A stretch of 64,000 nucleotides of DNA. Source: Thermoprotei archaeon. Lineage in GTDB: Archaea; Thermoproteota; Thermoprotei; QMSL01; B3-G16. The first letter of the stretch is position 1. Every line of letters begins with the position of its first letter. The stretch is from assembly GCA_021162845.1 (NCBI GenBank), contig JAGGXX010000047.1, positions 45,990-109,989 on the forward strand, written 5' to 3'. Positions 45,997-54,196 of this stretch are shown here, piece after piece. The notes beneath the pieces are model-generated. The model was not told the origin of the DNA, made no database searches, and saw nothing but the letters and a program-made list of their open reading frames with translations. Made by a program: the position numbers and the translations under genes.

Positions 45997-47055
45997 TTAT
46001 AGCTTCTCCCTTACCTCATACTCGTACCTTATGGCTCCGTCGATGACGTATAGCGTGAAGACTTTCTCTCCCCGAGGGGCCTCTTCTCTCTTGGCCATCA
46101 GTATCGGCTTGAGTAGGTTGTCCGAGATCTTCACTAAGTCCTCTAAAGCGGTCACCTTGACTATTGTATATCCCTCCTTATTAATGGGCTCGCCATCTAT
46201 GTTGGCCAATACGTCCTTAAGCGGGTTCAATGAGACCTCCATGGGCTTAACCTCAGGCTTAGTCTTGACGAACGCGAATGATGAATAGGCAACTCCGCAC
46301 CCTAAGATGCCCACGAGGAAGTATGAGAAGTACCTCTGGAACATTAGGTAGTCTCTCGTTATGACATCCGTCCTATTAATTTCTCCATATCTGCTGTCCT
46401 TGTCCCCCTCTATGGTTATGATATCCCCCCTCTTATCGCTTTCCTTTATCTTAATCATCATGATCGGCGAGTATTCCTCGTCTATAACTCCCACGGCGGT
46501 ATTCACGTGAACGTATATCTTTGGCTCTATCTTAATCCTATACTCGCTAGATATCGTACCTGTCTCCTTCTCAATAGCCTCTATGAGATCCCAGAACGCG
46601 TTAGGGTAAACCCTAAAGCTCTCGAAAAGCCTACACTCCGTGCCATTGAAGGGTACCTCACCACTGGTGATGTTGCCTAGTCCCTTCTCCCAGCCAGCTG
46701 AGGATTCCAACGTCATGTTAACGATATACCTGATAGATCCCTCTCCTTTAACGGAAAGGACGAACGTATAGCTCATATTGAAGTCTATGAAATCGGTGAT
46801 CCTCCTATAGACGAAGTTCTCCTTAGGTCTCAATACGCTCACGTTATATACGTTATTGGGCTTGAGGAATATCAGATAATCATAGGATATGTCATGATAA
46901 TATCCAGCTAAGACCGTGGTCCTTCTCTCCCTAATTGGGATTAGGTGCACCTGATATAGGTAAAGGCTCGATAACGCCATGCCCACTAAAGAGACGATGA
47001 TCAAGAAGAGAGCTTTTCCCCTTGAAGAGCTCACATTAGACAACACAATCCCCAT
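45997..47055 (-). CDS. DUF5305-type membrane protein, fibre-locus accessory
   Basis: 352 residues. N-terminal membrane helix (FLIIVSLVGMALSSLYLYQV), a large extracytoplasmic beta-rich domain (about 45-255) with several NxS/T sites, a second membrane helix (FSYFLVGILGCGVAYSSFAFV) and a cytoplasmic tail (~280-352) ending in a compact alpha/beta segment. This is the DUF5305 layout, a family repeatedly found beside TasA/camelysin-like proteins and signal peptidases in archaea and Gram-positive bacteria. It follows the small TasA-like gene on the minus strand after 78 bases. A role in fibre anchoring or assembly is an inference. Confidence 0.75.
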   Translation of the reverse strand: MGIVLSNVSSSRGKALFLIIVSLVGMALSSLYLYQVHLIPIRERRTTVLAGYYHDISYDYLIFLKPNNVYNVSVLRPKENFVYRRITDFIDFNMSYTFVLSVKGEGSIRYIVNMTLESSAGWEKGLGNITSGEVPFNGTECRLFESFRVYPNAFWDLIEAIEKETGTISSEYRIKIEPKIYVHVNTAVGVIDEEYSPIMMIKIKESDKRGDIITIEGDKDSRYGEINRTDVITRDYLMFQRYFSYFLVGILGCGVAYSSFAFVKTKPEVKPMEVSLNPLKDVLANIDGEPINKEGYTIVKVTALEDLVKISDNLLKPILMAKREEAPRGEKVFTLYVIDGAIRYEYEVREKL

Positions 47056-47133
47056 TTCACGAAAAGACTAAATTAAAGTTCCTAAAAACTATTGTGAATT
47101 TTCCATATGTATTAAAATTTCATAGTACCTATC

Positions 47134-47736
47134 CTATTCCCCATCATTATTTGATGGGAATAAATCGAAATGTAAGCGAATGATGATCTTCGAGCTCCAC
47201 AGTGTGAACCAGGTCTTATAGACTATAACGCCATCCTCAGATCTAGTGCTATTGGGAGGCACCTCCCCATTGAACCTTATGTAATGCCAGGCCACGAACT
47301 TATAGCCCTTACTCAGGCCAGGTGGTCTACTGCTATAGCCGCCGACTATAGAGCCGTTCCAGAAGGCCCATACCTCACGGGGAATACCCCGCTTATACGG
47401 ACCATAGAAATAGCTCCTGCAGTAGAACCCATCGGGCAGGTCGACACGGTATTTGGTGAAAAAGGGCAGGCTTCCCTCATTAGCTATGATTAACCCCACC
47501 CATACCCCCCAGCTCCCATTCCCTCGTACCCACACCTTAGCTGGATTACCACACGAGATATCCGCCTCCCCAGTCCCATTCATGCGCACCTTACAGGAGC
47601 CTAGTTCTGCATAGAGGTTCCCCATCCTAGCCCTACTCCTTATCCACACCTTTTCGCTCCAGCGGCTGTATGCACTACCGCATAAGGCTAAAACGATAAC
47701 CAAGATTACCAGAAGCACCGAAGGTCCTCTAATCAC
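47134..47736 (-). CDS. TasA/camelysin-like secreted subunit (third, divergent copy)
   Basis: 200 residues. Signal peptide VLLVILVIVLALCGSAYSRW; the SAYS-RW-SEKVWI junction echoes the AYA-AW-TDTVRI cleavage region of the two subunits across the divergent promoter. The mature part is beta-rich, with Trp- and Gly-rich loops and several NGT/NGS sites. It may be a minor, tip or anchoring subunit. It is upstream of the DUF5305 gene in the same orientation. Homology to the other two is confined to the signal region by eye, so the assignment rests partly on position. Confidence 0.6.
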   Translation of the reverse strand: MIRGPSVLLVILVIVLALCGSAYSRWSEKVWIRSRARMGNLYAELGSCKVRMNGTGEADISCGNPAKVWVRGNGSWGVWVGLIIANEGSLPFFTKYRVDLPDGFYCRSYFYGPYKRGIPREVWAFWNGSIVGGYSSRPPGLSKGYKFVAWHYIRFNGEVPPNSTRSEDGVIVYKTWFTLWSSKIIIRLHFDLFPSNNDGE

Positions 47737-47920
47737 GTGTACATCCCATAGAAGTCTTCACAGAACTACTTTAAGAGAATTATGAATAATTGTTATAGAA
47801 AAATAGTATGTCATAATGATATGATCCTTTTAATATGTATTACCTGTTTAGAGTTTACTTTCGCATTCCTTTTAAGCATTTTCAGGCTTACTAAGGGTCC
47901 AAGGGGAGAACCGTCCTCTT

Positions 47921-47983
47921 CGGGGGACTAATAGGGAGCCCCCGTTAAAGGATCCTTTTTGGATCCGATGATAGCCCCCTATC
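47921..47983 (+). other. structured leader upstream of the fibre-subunit genes
   Basis: Three symmetric elements lie between a likely promoter (ccttttaag, about 47870-47878) and the first subunit's ribosome site (ggaggtg 47994-48000): a 6-bp CGGGGG/CCCCCG stem (47921-47926 with 47939-47944), a 12-bp palindrome aaaggatccttt (47947-47958), and a gatag/ctatc hairpin with a cccc loop (47970-47983). A leader of about 100 bases is long for this window, where most genes have short leaders. Confidence 0.4.
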
Positions 47984-48008
47984 GTATAATCCTGGAGGTG
48001 GTTAAGGA

Positions 48009-48704
48009 ATGAGAAACAAAGGGATAATGGGTATAATAGCGATAATGATAGTGCTCCTTTCGATGCTAGGTGCGGCGTATGCCGCCTGGACCGACACCGT
48101 AAGGATAGAAGTCGAAGCTAAAATGGGCGAATTCATAGTGGGCATACTGGACAAAAGCGTGTCTTGTACTGAGACGACTAACGGAGTTCCCGAAGAGCAG
48201 TTTAAATATCCTAAGCCCTGGGTTGCCAACTGTTCATGCACACTAAGCGATTTTGAGACGAGCGTGCACCATACGCCTCCGCAGACTGTTGCTAAGAGGT
48301 TAGACATAAAGTTAGTTAACGCCTATCCTCAGTGGGATGTACATATACGGTTTAAGCTAAAGAACGCTGGGACAATACCTGCTAAGCTCGTAGAGGCGAA
48401 CATGACAGGGCGTGATCTAAAGGATGACGAAGATCTTACAATTAACATCAACTGGTACTTCGATACAGGCTTAGGAGCCTGGGTAGGTGAAGGAGAAGTC
48501 ATAGACCCAACAGTAGGTACCGCCATAATAAACCTTCACATAGAGGTCTTTGTACCTGAGGACTATCAGCTTGAGCCCTGTACTGAGTATCCAGTATATC
48601 TGAGCTTAGACTTCAAGCAAGAGGCTGAGGAGTGCCATACGTACCTCATTACCTTACAGATACTAGCCGTGCAGTGGAATAAGGCTGAGGAATACATGCC
48701 TTAG
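48009..48704 (+). CDS. TasA/AbpA-like secreted fibre subunit 1
   Basis: 231 residues. The signal peptide IMIVLLSMLGAAYAAWTDT is the SipW-cognate type with predicted cleavage after AYA; the mature N terminus (WTDTVRIEVEAKMGEF) would be the donor strand by analogy with TasA and archaeal bundling pilin. The mature domain is a beta sandwich with an NAYPQWDVHIRFKLKNAGTIPA core and a C-terminal FKQEAEECHTYLI. Cys pairs (PC...EEC, and others near NCSC) suggest disulfides. ggaggtg lies 8 bases before the ATG. A paralogue follows after 30 bases and a signal peptidase next. Confidence 0.8.
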   Translation: MRNKGIMGIIAIMIVLLSMLGAAYAAWTDTVRIEVEAKMGEFIVGILDKSVSCTETTNGVPEEQFKYPKPWVANCSCTLSDFETSVHHTPPQTVAKRLDIKLVNAYPQWDVHIRFKLKNAGTIPAKLVEANMTGRDLKDDEDLTININWYFDTGLGAWVGEGEVIDPTVGTAIINLHIEVFVPEDYQLEPCTEYPVYLSLDFKQEAEECHTYLITLQILAVQWNKAEEYMP

Positions 48705-48734
48705 AAAGGCCTGTGCGCAAGGCGGTGACGGTGT

Positions 48735-49454
48735 ATGAAGGCTCGGAATAACAAGCTATTAAGCGGCCTACCGCTCCTGCTCATAGTACTACTTTCAACG
48801 CTAGGTGCGGCGTATGCCGCCTGGACTGACACCATAAGGGTAAACCTCAGAGCTGAAATGGGAAGCCTAACGCTGGCCTTTGACTATAAGGAGCCTCCCT
48901 CATATGTGGAGTACTACCTTGATCCTGCAACTGGCCAGCTGGTAGAGGGTGAATGGGAGGGCAAGGATGTTGCAAGTGGTAGAGCGTACTATGCCGACCT
49001 AATTACGGATGAGCATACGGGCAAGAAAGGCTATAAGAGACTGATAATAGAGATCTCAAACGCTTACCCATGTTATCACGGCCATACGACGTTCATATTG
49101 CGTAACATCGGGACTGTGCCCATATATATAGCGAGATTCATCATAACCGGCGAGAAGAGGGACTCCACTGGAAGGAAGATATACGACCTACTATGGTACG
49201 ACCCGAATGGAGATTACATAGGCGACCTTTACGAGGACGTTAACGGGAACGGAATAGTCGATGCCGGAGATATAAAGGTCATAAACCTAGTGATCACAAA
49301 CGACCTCCCATGGCAACTGGATCCCTGTCACAGGAATAAGCTAGAGATGGATCTGCACTTTAAGCAAGAGGCCGAGGAATGCCATACCTACATAATAACG
49401 GTTGAAGTAGTAGGCGTGCAGTGGAACAAGCTAGACGAGTACTTAGGAGGATAG
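48735..49454 (+). CDS. TasA/AbpA-like secreted fibre subunit 2 with Ca-binding-type loop
   Basis: 239 residues, paralogue of the preceding protein. Same signal region (TLGAAYAAWTDTIRV), same core (NAYPCYHGHTTFILRNIGTVPI) and same end (HFKQEAEECHTYIIT, then VQWNK). It contains an EF-hand/dockerin-type loop D168-V-N170-G-N172-G-I-V-D176-A-G-D179, which the first subunit lacks. Ribosome site ggtga 6 bases upstream of the ATG. Presumably a structural fibre subunit secreted by the adjacent signal peptidase. Calcium binding is inferred from the loop only. Confidence 0.8.
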   Translation: MKARNNKLLSGLPLLLIVLLSTLGAAYAAWTDTIRVNLRAEMGSLTLAFDYKEPPSYVEYYLDPATGQLVEGEWEGKDVASGRAYYADLITDEHTGKKGYKRLIIEISNAYPCYHGHTTFILRNIGTVPIYIARFIITGEKRDSTGRKIYDLLWYDPNGDYIGDLYEDVNGNGIVDAGDIKVINLVITNDLPWQLDPCHRNKLEMDLHFKQEAEECHTYIITVEVVGVQWNKLDEYLGG

Positions 49455-49516
49455 GCTACAAGAAGGAATACGAAAACACCTTTTTATTATTTATTTCCCC
49501 GCTCGTGGTGAGAAAT

Positions 49517-50782
49517 ATGAAAAGGCCCATGCTGATCTTAATTCTCTTGTTGGCCATCAGGACATTCTTATACGTATATAGACCTGGAGGATTGTTAGCT
49601 TATTTATTTCCATCCCTATGCTGGTTTACCTTAGCTATGGTGGTTATCACCACCTGGGGAACTTCGAATATCTTCTCGTCCTTTGATAGGAGCTTATCCC
49701 TAACGGCCCTATTGATCGCGCTTTTCCAAGTGGTATTGTTTATAGATGGAGGCCTCTTCACGAAGTTCGGTAGGAGCCCTATCGTGCTTACGCCGGTTAC
49801 TGTGATGCTCAACACTATGATGATCACTACCCACATCATAGGCGTTGAGTTCTCAAGGGCCTATCTCCTCAGGGTCTATGGAAAAAAGAAGATAACGCTA
49901 TCGCTACTCTTAATGTCGCTGTTCCATAGCCCGACTATAGCTCTAGTAAGCATGTTCCTCCCTTCTCCGAGGCCATTGATCTTGATAAAGTTCATGGGCT
50001 CGGACTTCCTGCCCGAGTTAGCCAAGAACTTATTGGCCTCATATCTCGCCTTCTTAGCTGGTCCATTGGCCTCCCTAGCCTATGTGGCTCCCCTTAAGAT
50101 CTTCCAATGGTACTCGCCTATATTGCCCGATCTACCATGGTCACTTGAATCATTGATAGGCGTAATGGCACCGGTTATCGGCTTCATAGTAGTGGATTAT
50201 ATGGCTCCAACGGGCCTTCTAAGGAGGTTAGGCCTAAGGGTGGAATTTGACATGGCTCCAAGAAGAGGCAGGGGCTCCAGTCAAATATGGATGATTTTGA
50301 TGGCCTTGATAGTACTATTAGGGGTATGGTTTAACACGGGTCTTCTAGGCGTATTCCCGAGTATAGCTATGAGTGGTAGCATGAGGCCCATCCTGGATGT
50401 AGGGGACGTAGCCATACTGATTAAAACCTCTGCGGACGAGATCAAGCTTGGGGACATAATTCAATATAGGACATCTGACGGTATGGTACTACATAGGGTA
50501 ATAGCCATGAAGGATGGTTATTTCATAACCAAAGGGGATGCCTGTGGCTCCCCAGATCCAGATCCCGTGCATCCCTTCCGGGTCATGGGGAAGGTGATGA
50601 TGATAATACCCAAAATAGGGTGGGCTTCAATAATGCTCAGAGGAGCCTTTAAAACAGTATGGACCTTCTTGACGTTAGATCTCAGGCTTACCTACATGAT
50701 AAGCGCTTTCGCCTTATCCTTCGTCCTCACGCTTTACTTGCGTAAGCGTAAAGTCCATAGGAGGAGAAGGCGATTTATCTAG
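49517..50782 (+). CDS. polytopic SipW-like signal peptidase I
   Basis: 421 residues from this ATG. The first ~270 residues are hydrophobic with perhaps seven membrane helices. A C-terminal S26 signal peptidase domain follows (SIAMSGSMRPIL with catalytic Ser; GDIIQYRT; VLHRVIAM with His in place of the bacterial Lys), then a final membrane helix and a very basic tail. Archaeal and ER-type Ser-His dyad. A longer GTG frame from 49421 overlaps the previous gene, but a T/A-rich element at 49481-49496 and ggtgag just before the ATG favour 49517. It is the presumed processing enzyme of the two fibre subunits directly upstream. Confidence 0.85.
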   Translation: MKRPMLILILLLAIRTFLYVYRPGGLLAYLFPSLCWFTLAMVVITTWGTSNIFSSFDRSLSLTALLIALFQVVLFIDGGLFTKFGRSPIVLTPVTVMLNTMMITTHIIGVEFSRAYLLRVYGKKKITLSLLLMSLFHSPTIALVSMFLPSPRPLILIKFMGSDFLPELAKNLLASYLAFLAGPLASLAYVAPLKIFQWYSPILPDLPWSLESLIGVMAPVIGFIVVDYMAPTGLLRRLGLRVEFDMAPRRGRGSSQIWMILMALIVLLGVWFNTGLLGVFPSIAMSGSMRPILDVGDVAILIKTSADEIKLGDIIQYRTSDGMVLHRVIAMKDGYFITKGDACGSPDPDPVHPFRVMGKVMMIIPKIGWASIMLRGAFKTVWTFLTLDLRLTYMISAFALSFVLTLYLRKRKVHRRRRRFI

Positions 50783-50830
50783 ACTTCAGTTTTCTGTATA
50801 GTCTAAAGCATGACCGCCCTCAAGCTTAGC

Positions 50831-51064
50831 TTAATTCTCTATGCTCTTTAAGACCTCTTCGATTTGCGTTAGAACCTTCTTCCCTTTCTCTGTGGTCTTG
50901 TAAAGCCTCTGCTTATTCTCTCTCTTCTCGGTAAGGAGTTGCTTCCTGAGCAGTAGGGCCGCATATCTGTTGAAGACCCTGAAGTTTATCTTAGTATCAT
51001 AAACTATCTTGGTCTTGGTCTTTCCGTTCAAGGCCATCTTCAATATATCCCTTATAATCTCCAC
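50831..51064 (-). CDS. small winged-helix regulator A (HTH_45-like)
   Basis: 77 residues, one winged helix: TKTKIVYDTKINFRVFNRYAALL is the HTH core and LYKTTEKGKKVL the wing. Starts at a GTG with agaggt upstream. It is the first of three tandem paralogues, convergent with the signal peptidase gene and 48 bases from it. The family (PF14947 type) is archaeal. Regulation of the adjacent fibre genes is inferred from position. Confidence 0.7.
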   Translation of the reverse strand: MEIIRDILKMALNGKTKTKIVYDTKINFRVFNRYAALLLRKQLLTEKRENKQRLYKTTEKGKKVLTQIEEVLKSIEN

Positions 51065-51183
51065 TTTACCTCTCTTGATAACAGCTCCCCATGAATGTAT
51101 GTCCTATAATGGGTTTAAGTATGACGAACATATGTTATAGATCTTTGAGACATAGTTAAAGTAGAGTTCCTGAACGTTTCCTT

Positions 51184-51456
51184 TCACTTCAATATGTTCT
51201 TCAGAGCCTTATATGATGAGAGAAACCTCTCACCTTTCTCCGTTATACGGTAAGCGTTCTCATCATCCTGCGTTATGAAGCCCCTAGCCACAAGTAAGCT
51301 TAAATACGCATTAAGCTGTCTCCAGTTTAGGTTCGCCTCATACATGATGTGGGTCTTCTTCTTTCCTTCCTTACCTATGACGTTGAGTATTCTCGCTATT
51401 ATGTCCAGGGAGCTTCTCCTCTTCTCATTGTAGTTCCTGAGAGGCTCGTCGATCAC
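51184..51456 (-). CDS. small winged-helix regulator B (HTH_45-like)
   Basis: 90 residues. KTHIMYEANLNWRQLNAYLSLL is the recognition region and AYRITEKGERFLSSY the wing. GTG start with aggggaaact before it. Clearly paralogous to the copies on each side (KTHIMY-AN-LN-QL--YLS pattern). Its own TATA-like element (catatataaaac on the minus strand, about 51509-51520) suggests separate transcription. Confidence 0.75.
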   Translation of the reverse strand: MIDEPLRNYNEKRRSSLDIIARILNVIGKEGKKKTHIMYEANLNWRQLNAYLSLLVARGFITQDDENAYRITEKGERFLSSYKALKNILK

Positions 51457-51548
51457 AGTTTCCCCTAAAGGAGAATTCCTCTGACTAGTTAATAGTTTTA
51501 TGAATTTGTTTTATATATGTTTTGTATATTGATATGACAGTCTTATAT

Positions 51549-51818
51549 CTAGTCTAGCATTTCTAAAATTTGACTGTATATTTTCAACATTTCTCGGCCC
51601 TTAGCTGTTAATCTGTAAGTCTTATTACCTTCAAAATTGACTTCTTCTATAAGGCCTTTTTTAGTTAGATAGCTGAGATATTTCTTCAATTGTGCAAAAT
51701 TTAAATTAGCCTTATACATAATGTGAGTCTTTCTTGGTCTCTCGGTAAGCACGATCCTAAGAATAGCCATCATTATATCCACATTATTTCTCCGGTTTTT
51801 CACGGTAAATCCGTTCAT
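51549..51818 (-). CDS. small winged-helix regulator C (HTH_45-like)
   Basis: 89 residues. KTHIMYKANLNFAQLKKYLSYLTKKGLIEE followed by TYRLTAKGREMLKIY is the best match of the three to the family pattern. ATG with gagga 6 bases upstream; a TATA-like aaagtatatat (about 51853-51863, minus strand) fits. The gene is more A/T-rich than its surroundings. Confidence 0.75.
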   Translation of the reverse strand: MNGFTVKNRRNNVDIMMAILRIVLTERPRKTHIMYKANLNFAQLKKYLSYLTKKGLIEEVNFEGNKTYRLTAKGREMLKIYSQILEMLD

Positions 51819-52373
51819 TAATATTCCTCGTTTTCTTTAAGAATTTAAAGACCATATATACTTTATGGAGTTAATTTATATACGTTAACTAGCTGATGTA
51901 TGATATAACGCTAATTTATATAGTTTAATTTTAACGATGAAAGTTGATGCCTTTTTAGATATTTTTTTATCAACTCTAGACGATATTCTTGGCTTATAGC
52001 TAAGCGAATTTGCGCTATCCATACTAATTGATCTTCCTTATTGCTCAATATTGAATTATGGTTGTCTATCATTTGGACATGTTTACGGTTAAATGTTTCC
52101 AGGAGCTTTTACCGGACTTCGTCTAACGAGATGCAGGAATAAGACGCCACATATTCCAGCTTATGTGATAACATAGCTATGAAAAGCCTACGGCTCACGG
52201 ATCCAAGTCAGTCGTCCTGGCCCTCTTCATTACATCCGAAGTTCCAGCGTTCATCATCCAGGCATCCCTATGTTTGAGGAGGCATAAATGCTTTATGGCA
52301 CCTTAGACTGAGCCTTGAGCTTTCTATGTGGCTATAACGTTTATCTATTCCCTTATGATTAAGATATAATTTA
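51819..52373. other. intergenic region of about 550 bases, no gene seen
   Basis: The first ~170 bases are very A/T-rich with several TATA-like runs, serving the regulator C promoter on the minus strand. The middle and right part has ordinary composition but no frame longer than a few tens of codons and no tRNA-like or hairpin-terminator structure that I can see. The last 60 bases carry T/A-rich elements likely to be the promoter of the GT-C-like gene. Confidence 0.4.
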
Positions 52374-53462
52374 ATGATTGGGTTCATGAGGAAGATCTAT
52401 GTAGGGTTTCTATCCCTCATAGAGGCCCTAAGTGGGAATAGGAACCTCCTTCTCCTCTTGATCATAGCGGTACAGCCTTATAATATATGGCGTTTCCTCT
52501 CATCGCTGGGCACGGTCGATGATGCTTTCATAGATTATACGCGTGCTTCGCTCATACTGGAGAGGGGATTAGAGGGGTTCTACGAGGAGCTTCGCGTTAA
52601 GGGCATGTGGGCCTCCCCCTATCCGCCATTAACTCTGACCCTTCTAGTCCTCTTGCGCCTTTTACTGCCAAGTCCTGGGGCGTTTCGCGCCTTCTTCTTT
52701 CTCCTAGAGTACGTCCTCTTATGGTCGCTCTATCTGGTCATCAAGCGCTATAACCCAAATTATGCCCTCCTCTCGCTTGCTCTCATCGCTATTCTGCCTT
52801 TGCAACGTATGGGAGGCCTCACCACCCTTCACCCTACAACTATTCTCATGGCCCTTACGGTAGTTCTAAGTCTCTTGGTCTATAAGACCTCTAAGCGTCT
52901 CTCATATGCACTATTATCCCTCTCCATGTGCCTCAAATGGTACACGTTACCTTCTCTTCCTCTTTCCCTCTTCCTCCTCAGATGGAGGGAGATGCTGAGC
53001 TTTTTAGAAATAGGCCTTCCCATATCCCTAATAGCCCTAGTGTTACCTCTATTCGTACTTCCGGACTACATGAAGATCTATGTGTATCACTTAGGCCTTA
53101 AGGGTAATTTGTGGGGTTTAGCTCACCTGATGTTTCCCGCTCTTTGGGGGCTCTCATCACTCCTAGTCACGGCTCTGGTTTTAAGGAGGCATCGCGTTAG
53201 CTCGTATGCCCAATTTGTCATCTGCGCGTTATGCATAGGCACTGGTGTAGCTGTGACCATGACGGGCTATATGAAGATAGCGGCTATGTGCTATATGCTC
53301 GGCTTCATCGCCGCCTATAGCAGGAATAGGATGCTATTGCTCATGCTATTATATCCCTTATTCTTGATGAGGCGTAGCCTCTTAAGTGGTCTCATTACGA
53401 TATCCCTTGTCTTAATACTAGCGCTTAGGTTCAAGCCCCGTCCTCCTTGTTCATCTATTTGA
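52374..53462 (+). CDS. GT-C-type polytopic glycosyltransferase-like membrane protein
   Basis: 362 residues, about ten membrane helices. An early loop with TVDDAFIDYTRAS gives an acidic pair of the kind used by polyprenyl-phosphate-dependent GT-C enzymes. A SPYPPLTLTLLVLL segment and CLKWYTLPSLPLSLF recall the GT87/DUF2029 mannosyltransferases. The sugar and acceptor are not evident. The frame opens at 52374, while gatataattt at 52360-52369 would put transcription near the in-frame ATG at 52386. It overlaps the RNase H gene at the 3' end by 12 bases, in convergent orientation. Confidence 0.7.
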   Translation: MIGFMRKIYVGFLSLIEALSGNRNLLLLLIIAVQPYNIWRFLSSLGTVDDAFIDYTRASLILERGLEGFYEELRVKGMWASPYPPLTLTLLVLLRLLLPSPGAFRAFFFLLEYVLLWSLYLVIKRYNPNYALLSLALIAILPLQRMGGLTTLHPTTILMALTVVLSLLVYKTSKRLSYALLSLSMCLKWYTLPSLPLSLFLLRWREMLSFLEIGLPISLIALVLPLFVLPDYMKIYVYHLGLKGNLWGLAHLMFPALWGLSSLLVTALVLRRHRVSSYAQFVICALCIGTGVAVTMTGYMKIAAMCYMLGFIAAYSRNRMLLLMLLYPLFLMRRSLLSGLITISLVLILALRFKPRPPCSSI

Positions 53463-54077
53463 TCTAGGAGCCTTCCGCCTTAGCCTCCTTATGATGCGTT
53501 CCGCTTCCCACCTCGATATGAATGGGTCAGGTGTTATCCCGACTTTTTTGAGGGTCGCCTTTTGTTCTTCCGTTGCCAGATAACGCCCGTACCTATCCTT
53601 CATAAGGTCGGCGTGCTCTCTCATGAATTGGAGATAGGCCTTCCTACTCAATGCATCTGCCTCTGCGTTCTCCTCCCTAGGTACCCACTCTAGCTTCAAT
53701 GACTTAAACTTAGAGGTCAAGACCTTAGCCCTTCGATGTAGGAGGAGTAGTCTAGGAGATCTGACGCTGTATATCCCCTGCATCTGCCTTATGATGAGCT
53801 GGCTATCCCCCTTGACCGTTATGTGCTCCTCTGTGAATCCGTTCCTTATCAGCCATTCTAGGGCCCTTATGAGCGCTGTGTACTCCGCTACGTTATTGGT
53901 GACATCATCCCCAAGGGCTCCTACGCCGATTACACCAGCCTCCTCATATAACTTCTCATGATCACGGTATACTATGAAGCCATACGTCGCCACGCCCCCT
54001 GGGTTAACAGGTTCGCAGAGACCATCGAAGTAAACGGTTATCATCAAGGCCATCTCCAGCTGGGATTGTATTAGCAT
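53451..54077 (-). CDS. ribonuclease HI-family protein with C-terminal extension
   Basis: 208 residues. The catalytic acidic residues are in ITVYFDGLCEP (Asp), NVAEYTALIRAL (Glu), VKGDSQLI (Asp) and REENAEADALSRKA (Asp). It removes RNA from RNA/DNA hybrids; archaeal members of this type are known also for cleaving RNA-DNA junctions. About 60 residues beyond the RNase H fold are charged and helical. The start may be a later ATG (54044) beside the first strand, because M1-M12 adds no conserved residues. Confidence 0.88.
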   Translation of the reverse strand: MLIQSQLEMALMITVYFDGLCEPVNPGGVATYGFIVYRDHEKLYEEAGVIGVGALGDDVTNNVAEYTALIRALEWLIRNGFTEEHITVKGDSQLIIRQMQGIYSVRSPRLLLLHRRAKVLTSKFKSLKLEWVPREENAEADALSRKAYLQFMREHADLMKDRYGRYLATEEQKATLKKVGITPDPFISRWEAERIIRRLRRKAPRSNR

Positions 54078-54196
54078 TAGGGGCTTAAATCTGCTACCGT
54101 GAATTCCCTCGTTACAAGTGAATCCTGGGGTGAAGAGTGTCTTAGTGTTGATAATGCTTAAATGCTCTTGAACGAAAAGTGTCTGATCGTGGGATT

